Positions 1 through 11,600 of a DNA stretch of 64,000 bases are shown here, piece by piece (the first letter of the stretch is position 1; each line of letters begins with the position of its first letter). Location of the stretch: NCBI GenBank assembly GCA_951217055.1, contig OX578280.1:66498513-66562512 (forward strand). The letters run 5' to 3'. The notes beneath the pieces are model-generated. The model did not search any database. It had not been told where the DNA came from and saw nothing but the letters and a program-made list of their open reading frames with translations. Source of the DNA: Gerris lacustris (taxonomy: Eukaryota > Arthropoda > Insecta > Hemiptera > Gerridae). The position numbers were made by a program, and so were the translations under genes.

Positions 1-682
1 CTGTTTGTTGATAAGGGAAAAGGTGAGTGCCGAATTTTGAGGGATAGAGCCTCATTATAGTTTTGTGTTTCATTGATGGTTACGGTATTTGGATTATGTT
101 ATTTTATTATTATTTTGCTTTTAGGTTTCTGTACAAAGCACAAAAAGAAACCTTATATTACGGCTCTGTCTGTCTGTCTGTCCGTTGCTTGTTTCAATTC
201 ATAAACTACTATAGCTAGGAACAAGAAATTCGGCTCACAGGTGCATCTCGGCATTTGAGACAACTGGACACATTTTGGATTTTTCACACTTAATATTTTC
301 AATATGGCGGGCGACTAATAAAAGTTCTTAGTAACTATGACATGTTATACATCAATTTAAAGGTCTTGATGTGCATAAAAAAAATATGCAATTATTAAAA
401 TTTACTCTCTACTCGTCTACTCTTTGTAGGACATCAGTGTAGAACACGTGTCACCTTTCTGCCATTCCAACCTCACCAGATATGCCAGTGTTTAGACCTA
501 CGTTTCAGGTAGAGTTTCACTAGTAAGCTAACACCTTGGCTACAGCTGTGCGGATATTATTATTGTTTTATCTATTTCAGGTTGACAAGATTGACTAACA
601 TTACAGTTGAGGGTAAGTTACGGCATTTTGCCTCTCTTTGGTAGTGCCAAAAACCTTTTGACAATTTATTCATTTTCCAAAA

Positions 683-1195
683 TAGACTGCCAATTGATGT
701 GGCTCATAGCTTCCTCGCATCCATTATTCATGTACTTTATTGATTTAATGCTTTTAAAAGTCATTATTGTATAATTTATTTAATTTTTAATATTTTTTTT
801 CAATTGTTTTCCCCGTTTTTTATATGTCAAATGTGTTTACATTAAATTGATACTTTAAATCAATTTAGCAAATTTAAGGAGCGCAGACGGTTCAAATTAA
901 TCTGGGGCCACCTGCAGGCTACTTTTGACAAACCATCCAAATTTCATAAAAATCAGATAAGTGCTGTTGATGATATAGGTGAAAATAAATGTGTTATTGT
1001 GCGCATGTGGAAGAGAAACAGATAGGCGTAGAAGGTTGAAACTTATATGGGACCATCAATGGGTTAATTATGACCTACCATTGTAGTTTTTAAGACTTGT
1101 TGATTCGCAAAAATTGAGCGACAGACAGACAGGAACCAAAAATGTTCCCTGATGTCTGAGACAGATTTCTGTCTTGGAGTTTTTGAAATAAGAGA
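683..1195. repeat. Dispersed repeat copy 1 (pair of 57739-58310)
   Basis: This stretch shares a long interrupted similarity with 57739-58310. Both begin with a 'CTGCCAATT..GTGG' block followed by 'CATAGCTTCCTCGC'. Both have a middle block 'TTAATCTGGGGC' and end with 'CCTGATGTCTGA.ACAG' next to a GACAGACAGACAG run. The order and spacing are kept, so these are two copies of one interspersed element. No open reading frame or clear terminal repeats were seen, and the class is unknown. Confidence 0.65.
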
Positions 1196-1994
1196 CCAAA
1201 CCCCATGAAGTGGAAAATCATTTGCCCAGAGACCGTCAAAGGAATCAATAACAACTAGAAGGGAACAGTAAACAAATAAATTTATACATATCGACTAAAT
1301 TTATATTCCTTTTTTGGACTGACAGTGAATAAACCTTTCAAGAGTAAAAATATTAAATTTATTTCTTCAGATCCTTCTAACATACAATTATAATAATATA
1401 AAAATTAAATATCAACATTTTTATGACTAGAATAGTTTTCACATAAAAGAAAATGCAAGATCCAATGTCCTTTTTGACATTTTTTGTTATTTTATTAAAC
1501 TGTACCTGTACGATGCTGCGACTTAAAACCTAGGATCTTCCACGTAGTAAGTAAATCGAAGTTTTACCACTTAAATTCTATGAATACTACTGGTTTACTA
1601 TGTACTATGTACATTTATTTTAATAGATCACATGATTATCAGGTAGTATGACATTAAACAATATATTAAAACTAATTACATAACAATTAATGAGATTAAA
1701 AATAAAATATTACAATCTGTGGCACTACAGCCTATGTAAGACTAAATAATTCCGAACTTATTTACTTGGTTATCTTCCCTTAGGTGGTAGTGGGTAACCA
1801 AGAATATTTAGTGCATGTGGCAAAAATTTAATTGACTACCTACCCCATACTTGTTTAACACTAGTAAGGAATTCCTTCGCCTAAATAACTTTCAAGACAA
1901 AGGTATATTTAGTTCAAGGTAACTATGGTATGTAATTTGGGATGAGTAACCAAGTGAATGAGTGCTGATAAGTCATTGAGAGAGACTTATAACT

Positions 1995-2000
1995 TTTATT
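1995..2000 (-). terminator. Candidate poly(A) signal of POMGNT1-like gene
   Basis: The plus strand reads TTTATT, which is AATAAA on the minus strand, about 70 nt past the stop codon at 2071. The position fits a short 3' UTR. In A/T-rich DNA this hexamer is common, so this is only a candidate. Confidence 0.35.
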
Positions 2001-2070
2001 TGCAAAGTGTATAACTTAGAATACCAGATGGTAAGTTGGAGAAGAGAGGATGTAGTGGAAAGGAAGCTAG

Positions 2071-4026
2071 TTACCACAAAACTGTCCTTGCAAAGGGGGA
2101 TGTGGAGTCGATTAGTAATAAAGTATTAGTATTTAGAGTGAATCTAAGTAGTTTTTGAAACCGGTTGTTAACTTTGTGGTTGGGAGATACGTGTATGTCA
2201 AAGCAACGAAGATGAGCCTTGAGTACTGGGGTACGGGTAGGTTCGGTCTCGTTGTAGAACACAGAGAGTGTTTTGTAACGCAGTTCCTTTATCAGCCTCG
2301 TAACGGTAGAGGTACCTGTCGAGTAGCAAGCGTTCAGGTCTTCACTGTTGAGCCGTACGGTGATGCTCCCGTTGATCAACCCGTGCAGTTTATCCACGTA
2401 ATTCTCAAGTATCAACTCTTGGGGGTTTTCGATCCAAGTGTTTAATTGGGTGTTGGTCACTCTGGGCACGGTGAAAATTTTAAACTCTTCGTCCATCCTT
2501 TTCCTCAAGAAGTAATCTTTAGGCCTGCGGAGCACTCTCGACACGTCGGGGATGAGGATGTTGAAAGTACCATTGAGGGACCTGGGTAAGGGTCGCCAGC
2601 CCTGGAAAGATTTTTTAGAACAACAGAAATGCATACGACCCTGCATGTGCTGCCTGTATGTCGACATCCTTATGAGGAAGCCGAGGCCGGGGAAGTCTTC
2701 TACTCTGTAACTCGTGTAAGGGTCCCTGGAAACCCCGACAAAGCCGTACGGGTTCCAAGACGACACACCGAGTATCGTTTCGTCCCTGTACAGGTTCGGC
2801 ACCAGCTGAGCCATGTAGAAGAGAAAATCCCAGGACAGTATCAGACCTTCCTCTATGACGATAGCGAACGCTTTGTGCGGTAAGTTCACCGCAACATAAT
2901 TTAAACCGTATTCGATTTTATCGTTGGATGTCAGAGGGTGAGAAGAGTTGATGGCGAGAGTTTTAAAGTTGAATATTTGGACTAAGACAGGGACGTAGAT
3001 CTGTTTAAGAGTGTGGATGACTAGGACTTGAGACGTCTGTATACCTGGCTGGTAGGTCAAAGTCTCCAGAGTGAGAGCGAGAGTAGACAGAGAGGGACCT
3101 GCCACTACGAGCACAGGAGTCGAGAACACTACATTTCCTAACAGAGATCGGTTGGTTAGCTGAGACGGCAAGTAGGGTTCGTGTCTTGCTAAAGAATCAC
3201 AGAACTGGTCATCAGCGAGTTCCACAGAGAGGCGACAGAGTCGTTCTCTCAGAGGGTTTCGTCTCGGGTAAGGGTCGGGAGACACGGTCATCGCCTCTAT
3301 CCTTTTAGGGACACACAACCTCTTGTCTATGGCCTTGCCCCACCGGAAGTTCTTACCGTAGGTGATTTCCTCCAGCGGAGTAAAGCCACCGATACCTTTC
3401 TGAGATATCATATACCACTGGCAACGGAACTGCAAGTCCTGTATCTTACCGCTGCCTAACAAGTAGAGGATGGCCTTGGCGTTATTGCTGAGCTCCTTAG
3501 AAGCCTCGTCGAAGGTGAAGGCGATAATTATATCGTTGTAGTCGAGTTGTTGCTGTAGCCAGGCTTCCAACCCCGTACCGTTCTGACCGTACAGGTCGAA
3601 GTTCCTCAGGGACTTGAGGGTAGAGCGAGGGGAACCGACGACAGCCACGTTCAGTCCCCTGCCCACTCCGTGCACGTACTTCCCTCCGACGCAAAGCTTG
3701 GGCTCGTCGTCCTTGTCCTGGCCGGTGTAGATGTGCACCGGAAATTCGTCTTCTCCGCACTGGTACTGGATCCCGCAGTTCGGCAGAATCTCCGACACGT
3801 CTATCGTCTCCGGTCCCGTTCGGCCGGACCTCCACACCGATTCTTCGCTACGGTTCGGGGTAGGACCTCCTTCCAGCGTCAGACCCACGAACCTGTCCAC
3901 CAGGTCCAGCGACGTCGTCATAAAAATTAAAAACACTCCGAGCAGGAGAAGCAACCGAAACAGCAACGCCAAATTGGAAGGGCTAAAAAGACACAGCTTG
4001 TAAAATTTGAACATGCTTACGTACAT
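2071..4026 (-). CDS. POMGNT1-like glycosyltransferase homologue, probably catalytically impaired
   Basis: Single-exon 651-residue protein. POMGNT1 enzymes add beta-1,2-GlcNAc to O-mannose on proteins such as dystroglycan, in the Golgi. Visible here are a short cytosolic N-terminus and a signal anchor at about 19-38. An ILEI/FAM3-type stem domain follows at about 95-225 (GGKYVHGVGRGLNV...). A GT13 catalytic-like domain covers about 300-530, and a POMGNT1-type C-terminal tail reaches 651. Length and domain order match the family (about 660). The metal-binding EED motif reads EEG (392-394), and the conserved tryptophan/aspartate segment before IPDVSR (492-497) is replaced by QGWRPLPRS. Both changes should damage Mn-UDP-GlcNAc binding and catalysis. 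The absence of introns suggests a retrocopy or intron loss. The start was chosen as the first ATG, with a second at codon 5. The frame is fully open, so it is likely expressed, perhaps as a pseudoenzyme. Confidence 0.8.
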   Translation of the reverse strand: MYVSMFKFYKLCLFSPSNLALLFRLLLLLGVFLIFMTTSLDLVDRFVGLTLEGGPTPNRSEESVWRSGRTGPETIDVSEILPNCGIQYQCGEDEFPVHIYTGQDKDDEPKLCVGGKYVHGVGRGLNVAVVGSPRSTLKSLRNFDLYGQNGTGLEAWLQQQLDYNDIIIAFTFDEASKELSNNAKAILYLLGSGKIQDLQFRCQWYMISQKGIGGFTPLEEITYGKNFRWGKAIDKRLCVPKRIEAMTVSPDPYPRRNPLRERLCRLSVELADDQFCDSLARHEPYLPSQLTNRSLLGNVVFSTPVLVVAGPSLSTLALTLETLTYQPGIQTSQVLVIHTLKQIYVPVLVQIFNFKTLAINSSHPLTSNDKIEYGLNYVAVNLPHKAFAIVIEEGLILSWDFLFYMAQLVPNLYRDETILGVSSWNPYGFVGVSRDPYTSYRVEDFPGLGFLIRMSTYRQHMQGRMHFCCSKKSFQGWRPLPRSLNGTFNILIPDVSRVLRRPKDYFLRKRMDEEFKIFTVPRVTNTQLNTWIENPQELILENYVDKLHGLINGSITVRLNSEDLNACYSTGTSTVTRLIKELRYKTLSVFYNETEPTRTPVLKAHLRCFDIHVSPNHKVNNRFQKLLRFTLNTNTLLLIDSTSPFARTVLW

Positions 4027-5607
4027 TTAAACCGCAGCCTATAACAATGATAAAACCGATGACAAGTTAACGTTAACAAGCCCTTAAATTTTCTAATTAA
4101 AACAACCGAGAGAAGAAACGATACTGATAAACTGAGATTCAATAGATTTTGGATAGATATCACATATAAAACAGGCAACAAGGAAAAGACAAGCCCTCGT
4201 TTGCTGTCTTAAAAAAAAATCTACTACATTTTTGCAAAAGTCGACGGCTTCTTTCGTAAATAAAAACAAACCATTAATAATTTTAAAAGAAATCGATTAT
4301 TATTTGAATTGAATTTAAGAAGTTTTATCTGCGAATTCTTCTTGTTCTTCAGATCAGAATAAAACGCTTACAGTGTTGCCCCGCTGAAATATACAAATAA
4401 ATGAATATTAGAGCGACGATCGTTGCCATAACAACAAATTCAAAATATTCCGATTCCGGTCCATTTTTTGCTTCGTCTTATTAAACTCGTCAGTTCCGTT
4501 CTAAAACTGACTTACCTCCTCCTTTGCTTTAAGTACTACAGGTAACAAATATATATTTATTTCTATACATTTTTCTGTGACTCAGCTATTATTTTAACTT
4601 AAAACAAAATAACAGTTTGTCTGTATTGACTGAATTACTTGAAACCACTTTTTTTATATTCTTTACCTTTATTTGCCAGTTATCTTTTGCATGAAAACAT
4701 TAGCTAGTATTAAAACCAGTTGCTTTTGAAACTAAACTAGTCTGATTTTCGAGAAAATAAGAAAAATTTAAAACTCTACTAACAAAACTGTCAATAACTT
4801 TGGAGGAGTGACGAAATGTTGAGAAATAATTTGTATCGAACAAACGAATACCATTGCTTAATCTAACAATATAAACTTGTCAAGAATTCTTCTCGTAAAT
4901 TTGTGTAATAAACTTTTACACATGCCTAACGTTGCACCATGTCTACCATTCAGAATGGAAAACCGCATAGACATGCTATTTTTGGTCTAGCAACGAGACT
5001 GTAGATGCCGTTTGTCTCGCCATAGACGTTGTCGTCTATAGACAAATCGCTAGACATGTCTCTGAGACCAAAATCGCGCAACATGTCTACTAGTGTGGAC
5101 AATGCTTAACAATATAAACTGTCTTCCAGGGAAAAAATCTAGTTGCTAAGAAGATAGCTTTAAACACGGATGGAGAGAGGCCGGGTTCGATTCCCTGCCA
5201 AGAAGTTATTTTTATTATAAATTTTGATAAAATATTCAATAATAATTAATAATGTACCTACGAAAACTAATAAATGGAAAATACTGGGTAAGTAATTATG
5301 AACTCGTATATGAAACAAAAGTTTGTCTAAGACGCCTCGGACTGTTTTTTTATTTAAATTTTTAATAAATTAAATTTTTGTATAAATGTTCAATAATACT
5401 TTAATATAAGCTTGAAAACACTGCCACTGGAGAAAGTTTAATACAAGTTGAAATGGATTTTTATATTGCACTATGTACTCCAATATGTTTGCTAGAAATC
5501 CCAGTTATGGGGTGTTGTTGTGTGGTGCGCTTGAAGACTTAGTTATGTGGTATGCTAGGAGATATAGTTATGTGATGATGTTGAGTGGTGTACTAGGATA
5601 CAAAGTT
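4027..5607. other. Intergenic between divergent genes
   Basis: About 1.6 kb separates the minus-strand POMGNT1-like start from the plus-strand ropporin-like start, and it should hold both promoters. No clear TATA box or initiator stood out. A MITE-like inverted repeat lies at 4927-5105. A B-box-like 'GGGTTCGATTCCC' lies near 5183-5195. Four 'AGTTATG' blocks precede or include the chosen ropporin start. Confidence 0.5.
4927..5105. mobile_element. Possible MITE with imperfect inverted repeats
   Basis: The left side has 'ATAGACATGC..TTTTTGGTCT' and the right side, read in reverse, has 'GTAGACATGTTGCG' then 'TTTTGGTCTCAGAGAC'. The two form an imperfect inverted pair around a short centre. No clean target-site duplication was identified, so the boundaries are approximate. 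Confidence 0.35.
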
Positions 5608-5841
5608 ATGGAGGAGGTGTGGTCGAGCCAGATAGTGATTCCTTCATCACTACCGAGTATACTGAAGAAGTATGCAAAGGCAGCGATTCGAACCCAACCT
5701 TACGACCTGCTGGTGTGGTCTGCTGCTTACTTCCGAGCCATGGCAGCAGGATGTCCTCCTCCTATCAAACCTAGGCTGGAGCTTACACGTCCTGAGGGCA
5801 AGCTCCTCACCCTAGGTTACATCAAGCTTCTAGTCAGTCAG
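5608..5841 (+). CDS. Ropporin-like exon 1 (RIIa domain)
   Basis: It encodes MEEVWSSQIVIPSSLPSIL onward, through the docking-and-dimerisation helix pair and PPPIK, and ends TCAG|GTATCC in phase 0. In-frame upstream ATGs at about 5545 and 5572 are possible alternative starts. Confidence 0.82.
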
Positions 5842-8598
5842 GTATCCACAAACCCTAAATAATAAAACCTCTATTTCACCATATAACATTTTTAAATAAT
5901 AAGACATACAGGTCAAAATATTACTAAATCAAGATGAATGAATATGAAACACTGATATGTATTAAATATGTATGATGATAAACGGAGTGACGACAGTTTT
6001 AGGCACCTTCTCAATGTTGTGAGTATTCATCTTACATCATGCTGGGCAATACCAACCACCACTCATCATCATCATTTCTGAATCTAACCCCATTAATTGT
6101 AAGCATTAAATTTATCAGTTAACAATTATTTGAAGGATTTTACTGATAGGTAGTTACTATTTAATTGTCAATCGATTTTATTTTACGATTATCATCATTT
6201 TAGCTTTTCCTATGATATAACAGTAAGATACATGAGAACAGGGATATGCGATGATGAAATCAATGTGAGGATTCTTCGAGGCAGTAGAGCAGTGTTAGTA
6301 CAAATTGATAGTAATCATTTTACCCTGTAGCAGCTTATCACAGGGTAAAGTGGTTGTCGAGATGTGATGGAGAAGCTTGTTACTATTGTTTGTTGCAGTT
6401 TGGGCGTGAAGGTGAGGTGAGTAGAGACGAGTTGGTTGAGAAGTGGGGAGACGTCAGTCTTCCTGTACAGACACTCGACTCCGTGCTCAGTCTCGGAAAC
6501 TTCTCTGACTCTGTAGACTGGCCCAAATTTGTAGCTATCTCTCTAGGATTCCTTGAAGTGGTAACTCCTACCTTCCTACTGTGTAGTAATAATGGATTTT
6601 ATGTCATTTAACGGATTTTATGTCATTTGTGATATACGAGGTGACATCTCTAAAAGAAATGCTGTAAAGCAAAGGTTTCTAGAACCAACTGATGTGCTAC
6701 GCCAAAAAAAGTTCTGCGGACTAAAAGGTCAATCTGGACCTAAATTGAAAAGGTTCAAGTTAAAGGCCTTAGGCTGAAGTAATGTGCTAAACGGTTCCCA
6801 ACTAGAGTCCTAAAAGATAAGGGGGGGGGGGTGGTTTAGTGTTTAGTTGCTGCAGTATGTGCGTTACGAGTTGTGACTTTTGAAACTCAGATTGGCCAAC
6901 CCAAATGAGGAAAATAATAAAGCCTCTAGGCCTGTGGGAGGGGTGGGGCCAGTGACATATCTGTTTGCCTAGTTGGCCCAACCTTCTAGAATTCAAAATC
7001 CTCACCTCTCATTGGCTCCCCACCCCAATTTTTCGGATTTTCCCACGATGTCAAAATTTGCTGGTGAGTCCAAACACTCTGACATGCTCAGCTCACGTGT
7101 ACAGTTGGATGCATAGACGCAGTGTTGGTTAGTAAATGCATTCAACCTCCCTTGTTTTTTATAATTATGATTGTTGATATAAACTCATTGTGTGAGTATG
7201 TGTAGAGTTTGAAAGGTACTATGCTGCGTGTGTGTGAGGTGCTGACAGAGGAGCCTGAAGGAGGCAGTGCTGCCATCCCTTGCAAACTCTTCTTATCTCT
7301 CTACAGGTATACCAACATCTTTATAGAGTAGAGCCCATAGTCTAGAATATAAAGCTTGACTAGTATTAATCCAAGGCTTCATTCCTAGGTTTATATTGGT
7401 CAAATGTATTTTGAGACTATATAAACTGTATACTGAAACAATTTTTGGTTCGATGTTTTTTGGGATGTGCATTTGTACTTTAATTTTTTAAAAAAAAAAT
7501 CAGAAATAATGCAATATATATTTCACAACAGGACACACATAAGGATAATAATGCAAATAACTTTGGAAACTAAGCTAGGATTATAGATTTTTTTTTTTGT
7601 ACATTACTCTATCGGGGTTTAATAAATTAGTTTGTTAAACGGAAAATAAGCTATGTACATCCAACGCTGAGTGTTAGATCCAACGCTGAAACTTAGCTCT
7701 CCTATACCAGTTTCGATGCTGAAAATAATTCTAAATGGCGAGGCTCAAAATTTACAACCCTTAACATAAAATAACTAGGGATAAAATAATAAATAATATT
7801 TAAAATAATTATTCAGAGGTAGGTTGGCTTGTCCTCTGCTCAGGTTTTAACATATTGCCTGGGTAAGGCTAAAGAGCTTCAATCTACGATTCTCTATAAG
7901 TATCCTTAGAGAGTTATAGAAGTTGTTGTTATGTCGAGGTGTCTTGGTGAGCTGGAGTGTGGTGAAGTAGAATCACCACCCCAAGATGGTGCGCCCCCAC
8001 AAACTCAGCCAGGCACTACTTCTCCATTAGGTACGTAGTACTTCCTTCTTTTACTTTTTACTTTTTTTTATTCCTTTGACTCTATTTATCTCAAATGTAC
8101 AAGTGCTCTACAATTTAATTGAAGTTTTAAAATATTAATGATTTTTATAATTTATTATTAAAAAACTGGAATAAATAAGGATTGGATGAAAAAAAAATGA
8201 TTGATTTTTGACTTGATGTTAAAATTATACAATTTATCCACCTAAGATAACTCATTTCATTTCAAAACCATGATTTATATATTTATTGGACAGGATTTAT
8301 TAATGAAAACTAAATTGATGAAGATTACTAATGGCTGAAAAGCACTTATACTAGTTACACAATAGTTATTGAGCCATGTTTTCGATGAAAAATGAGGTTT
8401 AGGGTGGTAAAGAAGAGGAATTCTTCAGAACTATGAGACACGCATGCTCAATGAATACAAGTACGTAAAGAATTAATTTCTACGCATCTAAACAGAGATA
8501 CAATGTTTATATTTCGTATCAATCGTAGATAAAAGTTATTTTTCATGTGGGTTATCAAGTTAATGAGTGCCTGCCACTACATCTTAACGTTAATTTAA

Positions 8599-8651
<53 letters not shown>

Positions 8652-11600
8652 ATTTGTTGTCATAGTGATAAAGTAATTAGGTGACAACAGTTTATAGTAA
8701 ATGCAGAGACGGAACTAGACCTGCTGAGGCCCGTGTGCAAGATTTTTTTTGAGGAAGACTTCCCCAGGAGTCTCAATGTCTTGGGGAGACAAACACACAA
8801 ACCTTTTTGACTTTTGTAGGGCAGACTATTGTTTAGAACCAAGGGGGGGTGCTAAAGTAAAAAAGAGCCCTTGTAATTAATACAAAAGAATGAATTTCGA
8901 GTTTATGGCTCAAAATAAGAACACTTTATTTTAATTTTTTTTTCTTAGATCCATTATTTTAGCTGCTAGACTTGAGTTGAATACTCATATTTTGAAACTT
9001 TAATTCTTGGAGAAAAAATGCCAAGAGTAAAAAGTTATTATTTTAAACCATAGAATCTAACTTTAGCCTTAAAAATATCTTCTATTACTTTTTCATATTT
9101 TAAGTACTGCTGCAGAGCATTTTAGCACTCAAAAAAGTGCTTAGCAACAAGTTAACATAGAACCCAGCAAACCGCGTCTTTCTTCCTGCAGTAGATTCCG
9201 GAGATATTGAGTGGATCGTGTTAGGTGGCCCCTGTGTAGGCATATTTTACAAGTTAAAAATGTATAATTAATTTAAAAACTTACTAAAGATAGTTACATT
9301 TTGATAAAACGAATACAGGATAATACAAAACATTAACAGTCTAAAATACCCAAATGTATAAAAATCACGTCATGTTGTATGGTCAATTTTTTATATTAAT
9401 AATATTATCTTAATAAAGCATTTAACATCAAATGTCTCAAAAAATGATAATAATAATTATTATGTGGAAAAGAATATAAATACCTACCACATAATAATAA
9501 TAACAATGGTAATAAATAAAGTATAAACTAACTTCACCTTTTTAGTAAAATTATTTTTTATTCATTTATTTTTATTTAATTAATTTTTTTTTTATAACTG
9601 GCCGAGCGGAAGTGAGGCCCCCCTTACCCCGAGGCCCGTGTGCGGCTGACCCCATGCACACGGCTAGTTCCGGCACTGAGTAAATGTGTTTAACTGTGTA
9701 GATACACAAGAAGAGGAAGGAGGTGAGAGTACAGCCAATCAAGACCTCCAGGTAACAATTTAGTCATACTTGCTACTTAAATTCACTTTCTTTTTTTTCT
9801 ATAAGCTGTTAGTTAATGTTGCCCCTTTTTTTACTGATTTCCTAATATAACAGAAAGGTATGAGACTTCCACTACAGTTTTGTCTCTTGTTAAGTATGCC
9901 TAGGCTCATATTTCTGGTACCTAATGTATCTAGTAAAGCAATTCTTAACCTTTAGGTCGCGGTAATTTTTTTTTGGGTCGCAAAGGAATTGGTAAAATAA
10001 AAATAAATATAATATATGCATAAACAGAAAAAAAGAAAGGATCTTAAACATTATGTATTTTTCATTAGTCTGTACCTATAGTAGTATTACCATTGAAAGA
10101 GTAAAAATTAGCAAGAATTAAAGCGAAAAATAAAATAGAGCTAGGCAGTATTGAATTGGAGTTGTTTCATACGGCTTAAACTACAATAGCACAGGGATAC
10201 TGCGACTTTGGTGTCAGTCGGTATTGACACTGAATATGACTTGCCAAGAAGTTGTATTCGGTGAGGAGATAGTGAGAGGCATTTGAAAAAGAGTGGTAAA
10301 ATGATAATGGTGGGCCATAGTTTATGTCTATGAGGTGGAGGGGGTCCCTCTAATTTAAGTGCGTGTTTGTTTTTTTAACTCTATATCTAGATAATCACAG
10401 AATTAATACTTATAGCTTTGTCTTGTAACTGCTTGAACCTTTCTTTTTAGTGTTTTGCCTAAGTATGTAATTTTTACTTTAACTTAGATTGTGTAAATGT
10501 TAAATATCATAATCGTATTTTGTTTTAGTAATGAGTACTTTTGATTAGGATTCATATGGCTTATTGCGCTTCCCTGTTATTTCATTTATTATAGAACCTA
10601 GGTGAATGTGACTCAGAAAACTTATTTTTACAGAAAACGTAAGGTTATACTAAACCTGCAAAACATACTTGGGTTAGCATTGGACAGGGGAATGATTTCA
10701 AACAAATTTATTAGGTCGTGGGTCAAAAAGGTTTGGAAACGCTGATCTAGTGTACCTATAGTGGGGCCAAGATGTTTTCTAATTTAACATTTCAGATTGG
10801 CCTATGTGAGAGATAAAATAAAGCCACTGGCAGTTTTGTTCTGAGTTCTGAGAAACACACACCTCCGCCAGTGGTCTTTTTTTTTGCCTAGTTGACTCTC
10901 TTTCCAATTTCCCTGCGCTAAAGACAATTTATCCAATGTATCACTAAAGCCTGCTTCATACAGATGCATCTCTACTTCCTGAGATTCCAAGTAAAGATGA
11001 CCATTTGTGCCTGAAAGGGAGACAATATACTAAAAACTTACTTTTGTTTGATTTTTTTATATAATATATGTTTGTCAAAATTCTCTGCGGCTGAGGAAGT
11101 TTGTGTTTTTATTTTAAGACTGGAAACGGTTGTGAAACTGAGATAGAAGTGCTGCTAGAAGAGAATCAGGTCGACCAATCTAAGCAAGCAGGTGAAAATG
11201 AGGGACCTGACACAGGGGCTCCAACCTCCTCTCCTAAACCTTCAGACTCTGGTCTCCCAGGTACAACACTGCTTCTACCTCCTTTTTAAACTTCATGACA
11301 ATAAAGTCAAATTATTTTTCACTATATTAAACCAATGTTATACTAATAGGCACTGCGATAAAATAAAAAGTTCCAGATTGTCGGAAACAAAATAATATAA
11401 TCAAGCTTAATCTGGTACCAGTTAAAACACAACTTGATAAAAAATCAACGAACAAAATATTTAACTTATATCACAAGCCTTAAAAAACAGATTAAAAATT
11501 TGTTGTTATCACACCAGTCTGGCATGCCTGAGCAGTTTTTCTGTTTTTACAAGTTTGTAGCCCTCGGGATATAAGTTGAAGCCCACTGGTTGAGATGATC

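Larger units (their letters stand above)
1..2070. other. Intergenic, repeat-bearing
   Basis: No gene was seen. A short (TCTG)n run lies at about 167-184 in a stretch resembling dispersed insect repeats. A repeat copy fills roughly 683-1195 (separate entry). The rest is unremarkable A/T-rich DNA, ending in the 3' flank of the minus-strand glycosyltransferase-like gene. Confidence 0.6.

Noticed and set aside
2155..3930. Several open frames opposite to or overlapping the POMGNT1-like gene
   Set aside because: They are shadows of the 651-codon frame, which alone shows domain structure.
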